A DNA stretch of 64,000 nt from WHSO01 sp963732875 (lineage in GTDB: Bacteria > Pseudomonadota > Alphaproteobacteria > SMXQ01). The notes under the pieces are model-generated. The model ran no database searches. It worked only from the letters and a program-made list of their open reading frames with translations, and was not told where the DNA came from. The stretch is taken from positions 620,001-684,000 of the forward strand of contig CAVTBD010000003.1 of assembly GCA_963732875.1 (NCBI GenBank). The letters are read 5' to 3'. A program made the position numbers and the translations under genes. This document shows positions 50,865-60,358 of this stretch, one piece after another (within the stretch, counting starts at the first letter, position 1; each line of letters begins with the position of its first letter).

Positions 50865-50977
50865 GGGCAGGGTCGGTTCAGATTGACTCAATCTGAACCG
50901 TGAATCCTGCTCTAAATTCAAAGTGTAGAGCCTGATTCACGGCTCAGGATCGTTCCGATCCGAGCCGATCAGGCTCT
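50865..50977. repeat. Repeat family A, full copy 3
   Basis: Same double palindrome as 13988-14101, with linker AAATTCAAAGTGT. The left end is slightly degenerate (GGGGCAGG for AGAGCAGG). It lies 12 bases upstream of the cupin start and 13 bases after the ATPase stop. Confidence 0.88.
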
Positions 50978-50990
50978 AAGGCAGAGCCCG

Positions 50991-52130
50991 TCAGGCCTCG
51001 CTTTCGTCCCGGACGCTTTCGTTGAGTGCGATGCTGTGCTCCACCGGGAAGGCGAGGATCGCCTCGTCCCCGGGGGCGAGCGGCGTATCGGCCCGGGTGC
51101 GCACAATAATCATGATACCACCGACGTCGATCTCGAACTCGGCAATTTCGCCGAGATAGGTCTCGCTGACGACCCGCCCGGTGACGCAGTTGGCCGGGCC
51201 GAGCGCCGCCGCCGCCGGGGTGCCCGGCTTGGCGATCAGGATGTTTTCCGGCCGGATCACGACGCCGAGGCCGGGCTGCGCCCTGGCCGCGGCGGTGAAG
51301 GTGCAGGCGACTGGACCGAGCGGCGTTTCCACGCGGCCCTCGGACCCGGTGGCAGCATCGCTCGCGAGCCGGCCGCGCAGCAGGTTGGTACGGCCGATGA
51401 AATGGGCGACGAATTCGGAGGTCGGCCGGCCGTAGATCTCGCGCGGGGCGCCGATCTGGGCGATCAGTCCGTCCTTCATCACCGCGATGCGGTCCGAGAT
51501 CGCGAGCGCTTCCGCCTGATCGTGGGTGACGTAGATGGCGGTGACGCCGGTGTTCTTCTGCAGGCGTTTGAGCTCGGCGCGCATCTGCTCGCGCAACTGG
51601 GCATCGAGGTTCGACAGCGGTTCGTCGAGCAGCAGGAGCGCCGGCTCGCGCGTAAGCGCACGGGCGAGCGCGAGGCGCTGCTGCTGGCCGCCCGAGAGCT
51701 GCGGCGCCGGGCGCTCGGCGAACGCGTCGAGGCCGACCAGGGCGAGGCTTTCCATCACCTTTTCCCGCAGGGCGCGCCGCGACAGGCGCTTGCGGCCGAC
51801 CGTGAGCGGATAGGCCGCGTTCTCGAACACCGTCATGTGGGGCCAGATGGCGTAGGACTGGAACACCATGCCGATGTCGCGGTCGTACATGGCGACGTTG
51901 ATCCCGGCGCCGGCATCGAACAGGTCGCGCCCGGCAAGCGAGATGCGCCCGCCCTCGGGCTTCTCGAGCCCGGCGATGGCGCGCAGCGTGGTGGTCTTGC
52001 CGCAGCCCGAGGGCCCCAGCAGCGTGAACAGCTCGCCCTCGCGGATGTCGAAGCTGGCGCCGAACACGCCGCCGCCGGGCGTACCTTCGGCGGTGACGTA
52101 ACGCTTGTAGAGATCGGTGACCGAGAGCAC
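50991..52130 (-). CDS. ABC importer ATPase, Fbp/Pot type
   Basis: A 379-residue ATPase that powers the permease at 52150. Walker A is GPSGCGKTTTLRAIAG, the signature LSGGQQQRLALARAL, Walker B LLLLDEPLSNLDA, and the switch His lies in VTHDQAEALAIS. The C-terminal TOBE region (~245-370) is typical of iron(III), putrescine and phosphonate importers. The start is GTG at 52130, 19 bases after the permease stop. It is the last gene of the leftward enolase-Acs-ABC run. Confidence 0.9.
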   Translation of the reverse strand: MLSVTDLYKRYVTAEGTPGGGVFGASFDIREGELFTLLGPSGCGKTTTLRAIAGLEKPEGGRISLAGRDLFDAGAGINVAMYDRDIGMVFQSYAIWPHMTVFENAAYPLTVGRKRLSRRALREKVMESLALVGLDAFAERPAPQLSGGQQQRLALARALTREPALLLLDEPLSNLDAQLREQMRAELKRLQKNTGVTAIYVTHDQAEALAISDRIAVMKDGLIAQIGAPREIYGRPTSEFVAHFIGRTNLLRGRLASDAATGSEGRVETPLGPVACTFTAAARAQPGLGVVIRPENILIAKPGTPAAAALGPANCVTGRVVSETYLGEIAEFEIDVGGIMIIVRTRADTPLAPGDEAILAFPVEHSIALNESVRDESEA

Positions 52131-52149
52131 GTCGTTTTTTCCTGTCCTG

Positions 52150-53898
52150 TTATCTCACGGTGAGGCCATAGCGGCGCGCGACCAGCGAGAACGTCACGCT
52201 GACCACGGTCATCATACCCATCCAGATGATGCCCATGGCCGAGAGCTCGCCGATGACGCCGTTCTGCCACAGATCGAAGATGGTGACCGCCACCACCTGG
52301 GAGTTCGCGCCCGACAGCAGGATCGGGATCGAGATCGCCTTGACCGCCACCAGGAACACGAACAGCCAGCAGGTCATCATCGCCGGCGCCACCAGCGGCA
52401 GCACGACGCGGCGGAACGTGGTGGCCTGGTGCGCGCCGGACATGGCGGAGGCCTCCTCCAGCTCCTTGTGGATCTGCAGCATGCCGGCGTAGGAGTAGCG
52501 CATTCCGTAGGGCAGGTAGCGCGCCATCGACGCGATCACGATCGAGGCCAGCGTGCCATAGAGGATCGGTACCTGCAGGAACAGCTGCAGATAGGCGACG
52601 CCCATCACGATCGCCGGGAAGATCAGGGGCATGGAGGCGAGCTGGTCGAGCAGCTGGCCGCCACGATGGCGGCGCACGGCGAGCCAGGCGCACAGCGCGG
52701 TGAAGGGCGTCACCAGGGTCGCGCTGGCGGCGCCCAGGATCAGGGTATTGGTGAGCGAGTCCTGGAACATGCCGCCGTGGATCACGGTGTGGTAGTGGTG
52801 CAGCGACATGAGCTTGATCGCCGACATGTGCAGGCCGTCGTAATAGGGCAGCAGCGATACCCAGGTCACGATGCCCACCGGGAAACCGACGATGACGAAG
52901 AACATCAGCACCAGGATGCCCGCGGTCAGGAAGCGCCAGAGACCCAGGTCCATCACGCGCGGCCGGAAGCCCTTGCCGGTGATGGTCTGGAATCGTTCGG
53001 CATGGCGCGACAGCCGGTTGTACCAGTAGAGCAGCCCGACCACGATGAACAGGAGCATGACCGAGAACGCGCCGGCCTGCCCGTAGTTGGCGGGAATATT
53101 GACCTGGATCGCGGAATAGATGTCGGTGGTCAGCACGTGCACGCCGCCCGGCATGCCCACCAGCGCCGGGGTCTCGAACGATTCGAAGGCGCGGATGAAG
53201 ATCAGGATCATCAGGGCCATCACGCCCGGCAGCGCGAGCTTGAGCGTGATGCGCCGGAACGTCGTCAGGATACCGGCGCCCGACATCATCGAGGCTTCCT
53301 CGAAGGCGGCGTCGGTGGAGCGGAACACGGACGACAGCAGCAGGAACGACAGCGGCGCGAATTCGATGCCCTCGACGACCACCATGCCCCACAGCGAATA
53401 GATGTTGAACACCGGGGTGTCGGAGCCGATCAGCCACATGAGGGCGTGGTTGAAGGGTCCGGTCTTGCCGAGCAGCAACAGGAACGAGACCGTGTAGAGC
53501 ACGCTCGGGATTCCGAGCGAGATGATCGAGATGACGATCACCAGCGAGCGCCCGGGAGTATTGGTGCGTTCCACGATCCAGGCTTGGACGGTGCCGAGCG
53601 TGATCGCCACCACGGCCGAGCCGGTGGCGAAGAAGGTCGCATTCACGAGGTTGCCGAAGAACCGGTCGCTGGTGAACAGATCGAGGTAATTGCGCCAGGT
53701 GAAGGCGCCGAAGGTGCCGTCGAAATTGGTTTCATAAAGGCTCGACTGCACCAGGAAGATGGCCGCCGGCACGACCAGGGCCACCAGTACGGCGCTCAGC
53801 GCGAGCGCGAGCGGCGAAACGGAGAATCGTGCCCCGAGCCGGGCGCCGAAGCCGCGGGCCGGAGCGGCGCGCGGGGCGGGGGGTGCCGTGACGGTCAC
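52150..53898 (-). CDS. ABC permease, Fbp type with two fused halves
   Basis: A 582-residue inner-membrane permease containing two copies of the six-helix domain. Each copy has an EAA loop: DAAFEEASMMSGAG in the first half and KELEEASAMSGAH in the second. It is intact and closely parallels the frameshifted orphan permease at 20396. With the binding protein (53965-55069) and the ATPase it makes a complete importer for iron(III) or a small organic solute. The nearby enolase-superfamily and acyl-CoA synthetase genes favour an organic solute. Confidence 0.88.
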   Translation of the reverse strand: MTVTAPPAPRAAPARGFGARLGARFSVSPLALALSAVLVALVVPAAIFLVQSSLYETNFDGTFGAFTWRNYLDLFTSDRFFGNLVNATFFATGSAVVAITLGTVQAWIVERTNTPGRSLVIVISIISLGIPSVLYTVSFLLLLGKTGPFNHALMWLIGSDTPVFNIYSLWGMVVVEGIEFAPLSFLLLSSVFRSTDAAFEEASMMSGAGILTTFRRITLKLALPGVMALMILIFIRAFESFETPALVGMPGGVHVLTTDIYSAIQVNIPANYGQAGAFSVMLLFIVVGLLYWYNRLSRHAERFQTITGKGFRPRVMDLGLWRFLTAGILVLMFFVIVGFPVGIVTWVSLLPYYDGLHMSAIKLMSLHHYHTVIHGGMFQDSLTNTLILGAASATLVTPFTALCAWLAVRRHRGGQLLDQLASMPLIFPAIVMGVAYLQLFLQVPILYGTLASIVIASMARYLPYGMRYSYAGMLQIHKELEEASAMSGAHQATTFRRVVLPLVAPAMMTCWLFVFLVAVKAISIPILLSGANSQVVAVTIFDLWQNGVIGELSAMGIIWMGMMTVVSVTFSLVARRYGLTVR

Positions 53899-53964
53899 TG
53901 ACGGTATCCTGGAATTGCCGGGCCGGTCCCTCCCCCGCTCGGCGCGGGAGAGGGACGGATCAGG

Positions 53965-55069
53965 CTATCGGAAATATTTGTTGGTGATGTCGACCGCCTT
54001 CTGGCGGTACTTGAACTGCGTCTGGGGATCGACGTAGTCCTCCTTGAGGTTCATCACCCGCGGCGATACCACCTGGATATCCTTGCGCGGCTTGATGTTC
54101 GGCATAACCGGGAAGTAATGCGCCTTCTGGAGCACCTTCTGGCCGGTGTCCGACAGGTAGAAGTCGATGAACAGCATGGCCGCGTGAGGGGTGCTTGAGG
54201 CCCTTGGGGATCATCAGCGAGCCGCTGATGGACGGCACCGGCTCCATCGGCTAGGCCGCGACCGGCGCGCCCTTCTTGGCGGAGATGATCGGGTGGTGGA
54301 GGAAGATGTTGAGCGCCACCGGATACTCGCCTTCCACCACGCGGTTGACCAGGGTGCGGGCGCTGCCGTTGAAGTTGACGACCTTCTGGGCGGACAGCTT
54401 CTTGAGGTATTCCTCGCCCTTCTGGTCGCCCATGGTGATCAGCACGTTGATGACGAACAGCAGGTCGCCGCTCTCGGAGTGGGCGCGCCAGGCGAGCTTG
54501 CCCTTCCACTTGGGATCGAGCAGGTCCTCGAAGGTCTTGGGCTGGGTGCCCGGTGGCACCAGCTTGGTGTTGTAGGCCGTGCCCATGAAGCTGAAGCGGC
54601 TCGGTACCAGGAGCCGGCTCTTGTCGCGGAATTTCTCCGGAATCTCGTCGATCTTGGGGCTCGAGAACTTCTCGATCGACTTGGCCTTGACCATGATCTC
54701 GCCGAGGCCGCTGCTCTCCAGAACGTCGGCCTGCACCGCGTGGGCACGCTGCTCGGCGAGGATCTTCTGGGAGATCTGGCGGGTGTCGCCACGCCAGAAC
54801 TCGGTCTTGAGGTAGGGATACTTCTTGCGGAAGGCCTCGACCATCGGGCGCAGCGCCTGGTTCACCGTCAGCGACGAGTAGATCGTGAGCGCGCCTTCCT
54901 TCTTGGCGCCGTCCTCCAGCATCTTCTGGCGGTCGGCGCCCTTGTAATTGAGAACCTCCTGCACGCTGGCGGCGCGTACGGCCGACGGTGCGACGACGAG
55001 GCCGACGGCGAGCGCCAGGCCGACCCCCCGGGTCAGGCGCGACAGTGGATTACGAGCGGGTTTCATCAT
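53965..55069 (-). pseudogene. ABC substrate-binding protein (Fbp type), nonsense codon plus frameshift
   Basis: The signal peptide (GVGLALAVGLVVAPSAVRA) and most of the binding fold are intact from ATG 55069 to GAPVAA. A TAG at 54251-54253 then interrupts at a place where Glu is usual (VAA-stop-PMEPVPS). Beyond it, an extra base in GGGG at 54189-54192 shifts the frame; without it the reading continues KHPHAAMLFIDFYLS to the end at 53965. So two independent small changes lie within 65 bases. No C-terminal cysteine module is present, unlike the other binding proteins. Real loss would disable the importer. Confidence 0.8.
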
Positions 55070-55103
55070 GGTCTGCCTCCGTGAAGCTTGTTTGTTTTGC
55101 AGG

Positions 55104-57248
55104 CTAAGAGTTGGACGGGTGGGCCGGGACGACCAACGCGTCCACCACCCGCAAGCCTTTCCCCTTTGGTAACACGACAACCGGATTCAAGTCGATCTCG
55201 GCGATCTCCCCGGCATGGGCGGCGATGAAGCGCGACAGGGCGGTGAGCGCCCGTGCGAGCGCCGCCTCGTCCCCCGCCGGGCCGCCGCGCCAGCCGGCGA
55301 GCAAGCGGTGGACGCGCAAGCCGCGGATCAGGCGTCGTGCACCGGCGAGGTCGAGCGGGGCCAGGGCGAGCGCCGTATCGGCTATCAGTTCGGCGAGTGT
55401 ACCGCCCGCGCCGACGAGGACCATCGGCCCGTACTGGGGATCAATCCTGGCCCCGAGGATCATTTCCGTGCCGCCAGCGATCATTTCCTGCACCAGCAGG
55501 CCGTCGATGCGTGCGCTGGGCGCCCGGCGGCGCACGTCGCGGCGAATGCCGCGCCAGGCCGCCTCGACCTCGGCCGCGCTCCTGAGACCGAGGCGCACGC
55601 CGCCGACGTCGCTCTTGTGCGGCAGGTCGGCGGAGACGACCTTGAGGGCGACGGGCCAGCCGATCCGGCGTGCGGCGCGCGCCGCCTCGGCCGCACTGCT
55701 GGCGACCGCATGGCGAGCAAATGGCAGGTCCGCCTCCGCGAGCAGCGCGGCGCTCGCCGCCTCGTCGAGGGGACGACGGCCCTTGACACCGAGGGGCGCG
55801 GCGGGCCGCGGACGGTCGGTCGCGGGACGGCGGGGAGCCGTGCGGCGGAATGCTGCATAATCAACCAGCCGTTTGAGCGCCGTCATGCCGTCGGCCAGCG
55901 TGCCGGCGATCGGCGCGTCGCCCGCCGGCGGGCGCACGTGGGGATGCCAGGCCATCTCGGAGATCAGCAGCGAGGGCGTGGCGAGGGTCGGCTGCGCGGC
56001 GCGGAACTGATCGAGCAGCACCTTATGGCTGGCCGAGGTCTCGCGCTGCATGACCATCACCAGCGCGATCGCGTCGATGGAGCGATCGGCGTCGAGCACG
56101 CGCAGGCAGCGCGTCAAGTTGTCGCCCTTTACCAGCCGGGGCGCGCCGACCACGTCCATCGGGTTGTGGAAGGCGCGCGTGACGCCGAGGATTTCACTGA
56201 GCGCCCTGCTCGTTGCCCGGGCGAGGGGCGGTAGGGTGAGGCCGGCACGCTCGGCGAGGTCGCCCGACAGCACGGTGGCGCCGCCGGAGACGGAGAAGAC
56301 GAAGACGCGTTCGCCCTTAGGCAAGGGGACGCGGTCGAAGAGCAGCGCGGTTTCGACCAGCGCATCGATGGTCTCGACCTGGGCCGCGCCGGTACCCGCC
56401 AGCAGCGCATCGAAGATCGCCGCTTCGCCTGCGAGGCTTCCCGTGTGCGCCGTTGCCGCGCGGCTGCCCGCCCGGGTGCGGCCGAGCTTGAGCACGACGA
56501 CCGGCTTGCGCCGGGCTGCGCGCTCTACGGCTTCCCGGTAGCGCGCGCCCTCGCGCACGCCTTCCACGATGTTGACGATGACCCGTGTGCCGTCGTCTTC
56601 GGCCAGCCAGTCGATGTAGTCGGCTGCGGTCACCACCGCCTCGTTGCCGGCCGAGATCAGGTAATTGAAGCCGAGCGAGCGGTTATGGCCGAGTTCGACC
56701 ACCGCGTTAAGCAGGCCACCCGATTGAGATACCACCGATACGCCGCCTTCGACGAAATCGTTTGGCAGGTTGGTGAAGGCGGTGCCGAGGCGCGCCTTCA
56801 GCCCGAGCGTGCCCATGCAGTTGGGGCCGCTGATCGCCATGCCGTGGGCCCGCGCGATCTCGGTCAGGCGGCGCTGGCGCTCGCGGCCCGCCTTGGTTCC
56901 CGCGTCGGCGAAGCCTTCGGCGACGACCACCGCGGCGCGCACGCCGCGTTCGGCTGCGTCGGTCAGGGGCTCGAACACCGCACCAAAGGGCACGGCGATG
57001 GCGACGCAGTCGGGTGCTTCCGGTAGGGCACCGATATCGGGATAGCAGCGCACGCCGCCTACCGTCTCATAATTGGGATTGACCGGCCATAACGGCCCGG
57101 CAAAGCCGCGCGCGATCATGTTGCGGTAAATGCGCCCGCCGACGTTGGCCCGGTCCGACGCTCCGACGACGGCGACCGATCGCGGCCGCAGCAGCGCATC
57201 GAGGGCGGCGCGGTCGACGCGCCACCCGTTATCGGCCCGCGACGACAT
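55104..57248 (-). CDS. ADP-forming acyl-CoA synthetase (acetate-CoA ligase family, fused)
   Basis: A 714-residue single-chain NDP-forming acyl-CoA synthetase. A CoA-binding domain comes first (SVAVVGASDRANVGGRIYRNM). Succinyl-CoA synthetase-like domains follow, with the phosphohistidine segment TAHTGSLAGEAAIFDAL. The C-terminal ATP-grasp part includes ALKVVSADLPHKSDVGGVRLGL. It converts a carboxylic acid, ATP and CoA to acyl-CoA and ADP. It lies 16 bases after the enolase-superfamily gene and 34 bases before the binding-protein gene, suggesting it activates an imported acid. Confidence 0.88.
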   Translation of the reverse strand: MSSRADNGWRVDRAALDALLRPRSVAVVGASDRANVGGRIYRNMIARGFAGPLWPVNPNYETVGGVRCYPDIGALPEAPDCVAIAVPFGAVFEPLTDAAERGVRAAVVVAEGFADAGTKAGRERQRRLTEIARAHGMAISGPNCMGTLGLKARLGTAFTNLPNDFVEGGVSVVSQSGGLLNAVVELGHNRSLGFNYLISAGNEAVVTAADYIDWLAEDDGTRVIVNIVEGVREGARYREAVERAARRKPVVVLKLGRTRAGSRAATAHTGSLAGEAAIFDALLAGTGAAQVETIDALVETALLFDRVPLPKGERVFVFSVSGGATVLSGDLAERAGLTLPPLARATSRALSEILGVTRAFHNPMDVVGAPRLVKGDNLTRCLRVLDADRSIDAIALVMVMQRETSASHKVLLDQFRAAQPTLATPSLLISEMAWHPHVRPPAGDAPIAGTLADGMTALKRLVDYAAFRRTAPRRPATDRPRPAAPLGVKGRRPLDEAASAALLAEADLPFARHAVASSAAEAARAARRIGWPVALKVVSADLPHKSDVGGVRLGLRSAAEVEAAWRGIRRDVRRRAPSARIDGLLVQEMIAGGTEMILGARIDPQYGPMVLVGAGGTLAELIADTALALAPLDLAGARRLIRGLRVHRLLAGWRGGPAGDEAALARALTALSRFIAAHAGEIAEIDLNPVVVLPKGKGLRVVDALVVPAHPSNS

Positions 57249-57264
57249 GGTGTCGTGCCCTGGC

Positions 57265-58374
57265 CTACTCGGCGGCGCTGGCGATGGTGCTGCCCGCGCG
57301 CGGGCGCACGCCGGTGCCGGGCGCCGTCGGCAGCCGGACGATCCCGTTCTCGACCTCGAGTCCCTCGAACGGATCGTCGAGCAGGCGGTCGAACTCGGTC
57401 AGCTCGCACGCATACCAGATGCCGGGCAGGGTCGCCGCCATGTGCACGGCGCAGGCGGCGAGCAGGCGCGAGCCCACGTGCGCGCCGATGCGGTAGCGCA
57501 CGCCGCCGGCCTCGCAGATGCGTGCCGCCGCGACCGTGTTGCGCAGGCCGCCGAGCTTGGTGATCTTGAGGCTGACGGCGTCGACCACGCGGCCCTGCAC
57601 GAGCGTGAACACCTGGTCGAGCGAATCGGCCGCCTCGTCGGCCTCCACCGTCACCGGCACGGAATCGGTGACGAGCTTGAGGCCGCGCAGGTCGCCGGCG
57701 GCCACCGGCTGTTCGGCGAGCGCGATGCCGTGGGCCGCCATGGCCGTGATCGCGCGGATCGCGTCCTTGGGCGTGTAGGACTGGTTGGCGTCGATGGTGA
57801 GCCCGACGTCGGGACCGCATTCCTCGCGGATCGCGGCGACGCGCGCCACGTCCTCCTCGACGTCGCCATGGACCTTGATCTTGAAGTGGCGCACGCCCTT
57901 CTTCATCAGCTTGCGGGCGTTGGCGGCCATGTCGGCGGGCGACTTGATCGGCAGTATCCGCAGCGAGGCGAACTCGGTGCGGATGGCGCCGCCGAACAGC
58001 TCGCACAGCGGCACGCCGAAGCGGCGCGCCTGCAGGTCGTGGAGCGCGCAGTCGATGGCGGATTTGGCCTGGTTGTTGCCGACCACGCGCCGGTCGAGCT
58101 TGTGGAGGATGGCGGTGATGGCGCGCGAATCGGTGCCCACCAGCACCTCGGAGAAGCCTTCGATGTTGGCCCGCACCGCGGCGAGCGGCGCGCCGTAATG
58201 GGGCATGGAGGAGGCGTAGCCGTAGCCGCAGGTCCCGTCCTCCGTCACCAGGGTGACGATCCAGCCCTCCGAGTTGGGATTGGCCGCGAGGGCGAATTTC
58301 CATTCGGGATCGTCCTTGGGCAGGATGCAGGGATCAATGCGGACTTCCGCGATCTTGCTCGCAGCGGTGCTCAT
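57265..58374 (-). CDS. Mandelate racemase/muconate lactonizing enzyme family protein
   Basis: An enolase-superfamily protein of 369 residues. The capping domain spans ~1-125. The barrel carries the K-x-K pair (RHFKIKVHG), metal Asp (GLTIDANQSYT), Glu (GIALAEQPVAAGD), a third acid (VTVEADEAADS) and the opposite Lys (SLKITKLGGLRN). Lysines on both sides fit the MLE subgroup (cycloisomerase, dipeptide epimerase or racemase). Start ATG 58374. First gene of the leftward run with acyl-CoA synthetase and ABC importer, so it may epimerise or cyclise the imported compound. Confidence 0.86.
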   Translation of the reverse strand: MSTAASKIAEVRIDPCILPKDDPEWKFALAANPNSEGWIVTLVTEDGTCGYGYASSMPHYGAPLAAVRANIEGFSEVLVGTDSRAITAILHKLDRRVVGNNQAKSAIDCALHDLQARRFGVPLCELFGGAIRTEFASLRILPIKSPADMAANARKLMKKGVRHFKIKVHGDVEEDVARVAAIREECGPDVGLTIDANQSYTPKDAIRAITAMAAHGIALAEQPVAAGDLRGLKLVTDSVPVTVEADEAADSLDQVFTLVQGRVVDAVSLKITKLGGLRNTVAAARICEAGGVRYRIGAHVGSRLLAACAVHMAATLPGIWYACELTEFDRLLDDPFEGLEVENGIVRLPTAPGTGVRPRAGSTIASAAE

Positions 58375-58444
58375 GTGGGCCTCCTTGTAAGCCGCCGTTC
58401 TTGTTCGTGTCGCGATGGCCGGGCGGTACCAGCCCCGCGCCGTG

Positions 58445-59341
58445 TCAGATTTCCTGGCCTGCGTCCTCCGCCGTTTCTGCGGCGAGCGGCGGCAGGCCGG
58501 CGGCGCCGAACGGGCTGCGCAACTGGGCGAGGAAAGACGCCGGCATCGGCTCGCTGATGCCGATGTCCACCGGCGGGCGCCGCGCCGGGAACAGGAACGT
58601 GCCCAGCAGATGATCGAACAGCATCAGGTTCTCGCCGTAGTTGGCGTTGCCCTCTGCGGGATTGCGCGAATGGTGCCAGCGATGCAACTCGGGCGTGTTG
58701 AATATCTGGCTGAGGAAGCCCGAGCGCATGTCGACGTTGCAGTGGGTCAGGATGCCGATGAAGGCGGTGATCGCGGCGACCCACAGGAAGATCACCTTGG
58801 GCGCGCCCGCGAAATAGAGCAGCGGCTGGCTCAGCGCGACCGAGACCATGGTATCCACGAAGTGGAAGCGCCCGGTGTTCACGATCCACAGCTTGGTAAC
58901 GCTGTGGTGGACGGCATGGAAGCGCCACAGGCGGCGCCATTCGTGGGCGAGGCGGTGAGCGGCGTAGAGCCCGATCTCGGCGATCACGAGGCCGAGCACG
59001 ACCTGGGCCGCCATCGGCCAGGTCTCGGGCCAGAACAGGGACGGTGCGGCGTCGACCGACTGGGCGATGCCCATGGCGGTGATGGTCGCCACCGCGATCT
59101 GGATCAGCCCCTTGTTGAGGATGGTATGGGCGAGGTCAGGTCCGACCTGGCCGTCGCTCGCATGCCAGTTGCGCTCGAACGGCATGAAGCGTTCGAGCAG
59201 CAGCAGCGTCGCGGCCAGTCCGAAGTAGATCATGTTGAAATGGAGCATCGGCCTTGCGCTCTGCATGGCCATGGCATTAAGGGTGATGCAGATGCCCATC
59301 AGGCCCGGCCACAGCACCGCGGAAAAGAAACGCCTCATCAA
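58445..59341 (-). CDS. Sterol desaturase/fatty acid hydroxylase family membrane protein
   Basis: A 298-residue integral membrane di-iron enzyme. Several helices (for example MIYFGLAATLLLLERFM) and the eight-histidine motif are present: HRLAHEW (H-x3-H), HAVHHS (H-x-x-H-H) and HRWHHS (H-x-x-H-H). It hydroxylates or desaturates a lipid, for instance a hopanoid, carotenoid or fatty acid. It begins at ATG 59341, next to a 186-base region divergent from the DsbA-like gene. Confidence 0.86.
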   Translation of the reverse strand: MMRRFFSAVLWPGLMGICITLNAMAMQSARPMLHFNMIYFGLAATLLLLERFMPFERNWHASDGQVGPDLAHTILNKGLIQIAVATITAMGIAQSVDAAPSLFWPETWPMAAQVVLGLVIAEIGLYAAHRLAHEWRRLWRFHAVHHSVTKLWIVNTGRFHFVDTMVSVALSQPLLYFAGAPKVIFLWVAAITAFIGILTHCNVDMRSGFLSQIFNTPELHRWHHSRNPAEGNANYGENLMLFDHLLGTFLFPARRPPVDIGISEPMPASFLAQLRSPFGAAGLPPLAAETAEDAGQEI

Positions 59342-59527
59342 CTGGTAACCCCGGTCCCCTTGCGGGCCTTGCGCCCTGTCGTTTTATAACCCAGTCCCCC
59401 CACGGGACCGTGATCCCATATTAACCTGTCTCAGGCTACCATAGGATAGTATCGTTTCGCCGTTTCCGGGCCGGTCCTGGCCCGGTTTGCCGCCCAGTTT
59501 GCCGCCTAATTTTGCCGGAGTCGCGCC

Positions 59528-60280
59528 ATGCGTTCACCCCTTGTCCCCCTCCTTGCCGTCCTGTGCCTGATCGTGGTGGCCGCGCTCGCCCTGGTGCCGG
59601 CAACCCTGCCCGGGCCCGGCGCGGGGCAGGCGGGCGGGTTCGAGCGGCGTGTCCAGGCCTACCTGATGTCCCATCCCGAGGTGATCCTGGAGGCGGTCTC
59701 CGCGCTCGAGCGGCGCAATACGGCGAACCGCGCCGACAGCCAGCGTGCCGCGGTGCGCGACAATCGCGCGGCGCTGGAGGCGAGCCCGGGGCTGCCGGTG
59801 GCGGGAAATCCCGAGGGCGACGTCACGCTGGTGGAGTTCTTCGACTATCGCTGCCCCTACTGCAAGCAGTCGCTCAAGGAGGTGCAGGCGCTGATCACCG
59901 CCGACCCGAAGGTGCGGGTGGTGTTCAAGGAGTTCCCGGTGCTCGGCGACGATTCGGTGTTCGCGGCGCGGGTCGCGGTCGCCTCCACCTTCCAGGGGAA
60001 GTACCTTGCCTTCCACGACGTGCTGATGGGCCACAAGGGAGATTTCAGCGAGGCCACCGTCATGGCCCTCGCCGCGCAGTCGGGCCTCGATGTGGCCAAG
60101 TTGCGTACCGACATGGCACGGCCGGAGGTCGCGCGCGTCATCAATGGCAGCCTCACGCTCGCACACCGTATTGGCGTCAATGCGACACCGACTTTCGTCG
60201 TAGGCGACACGCTGGTGGCCGGCTATCTCCCGGTGGCGCAACTGGAATCCCTTGTTTCCAGAGCGCGCGCGGCCCGTTAA
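59528..60280 (+). CDS. DsbA/ScsC-type periplasmic thiol-disulfide protein
   Basis: A 250-residue protein with an N-terminal signal anchor (LLAVLCLIVVAALALVPA) and an Ala-rich helical stretch (~35-85) that often mediates oligomerisation in ScsC-like proteins. A thioredoxin/DsbA domain follows, with active site FFDYRCPYCKQ and cis-Pro loop NATPTFVVG. It oxidises or isomerises disulfides in the periplasm, which fits the conserved cysteine pairs of the binding proteins encoded in this window. Start ATG 59528. Confidence 0.88.
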   Translation: MRSPLVPLLAVLCLIVVAALALVPATLPGPGAGQAGGFERRVQAYLMSHPEVILEAVSALERRNTANRADSQRAAVRDNRAALEASPGLPVAGNPEGDVTLVEFFDYRCPYCKQSLKEVQALITADPKVRVVFKEFPVLGDDSVFAARVAVASTFQGKYLAFHDVLMGHKGDFSEATVMALAAQSGLDVAKLRTDMARPEVARVINGSLTLAHRIGVNATPTFVVGDTLVAGYLPVAQLESLVSRARAAR

Positions 60281-60358
60281 CGCGGGCTCAACCTAAACCT
60301 GAGAAAACAGTCCCTCCCGGCCACCGTGTGGGTGGCCGCGGCGAGCGACTGTAACCGG

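Noticed and set aside
52117..53901. 594-codon plus-strand frame opposite the Fbp permease
   Set aside because: Composition is dominated by Glu, His, Arg and Asp; it is a shadow of an intact permease.
54251..54253. In-frame TAG in the Fbp receptor as a recoded (pyrrolysine) codon
   Set aside because: A frameshift lies 60 bases on in the same gene, no pyrrolysine genes are seen, and Glu is expected here; a point mutation or error is simpler.
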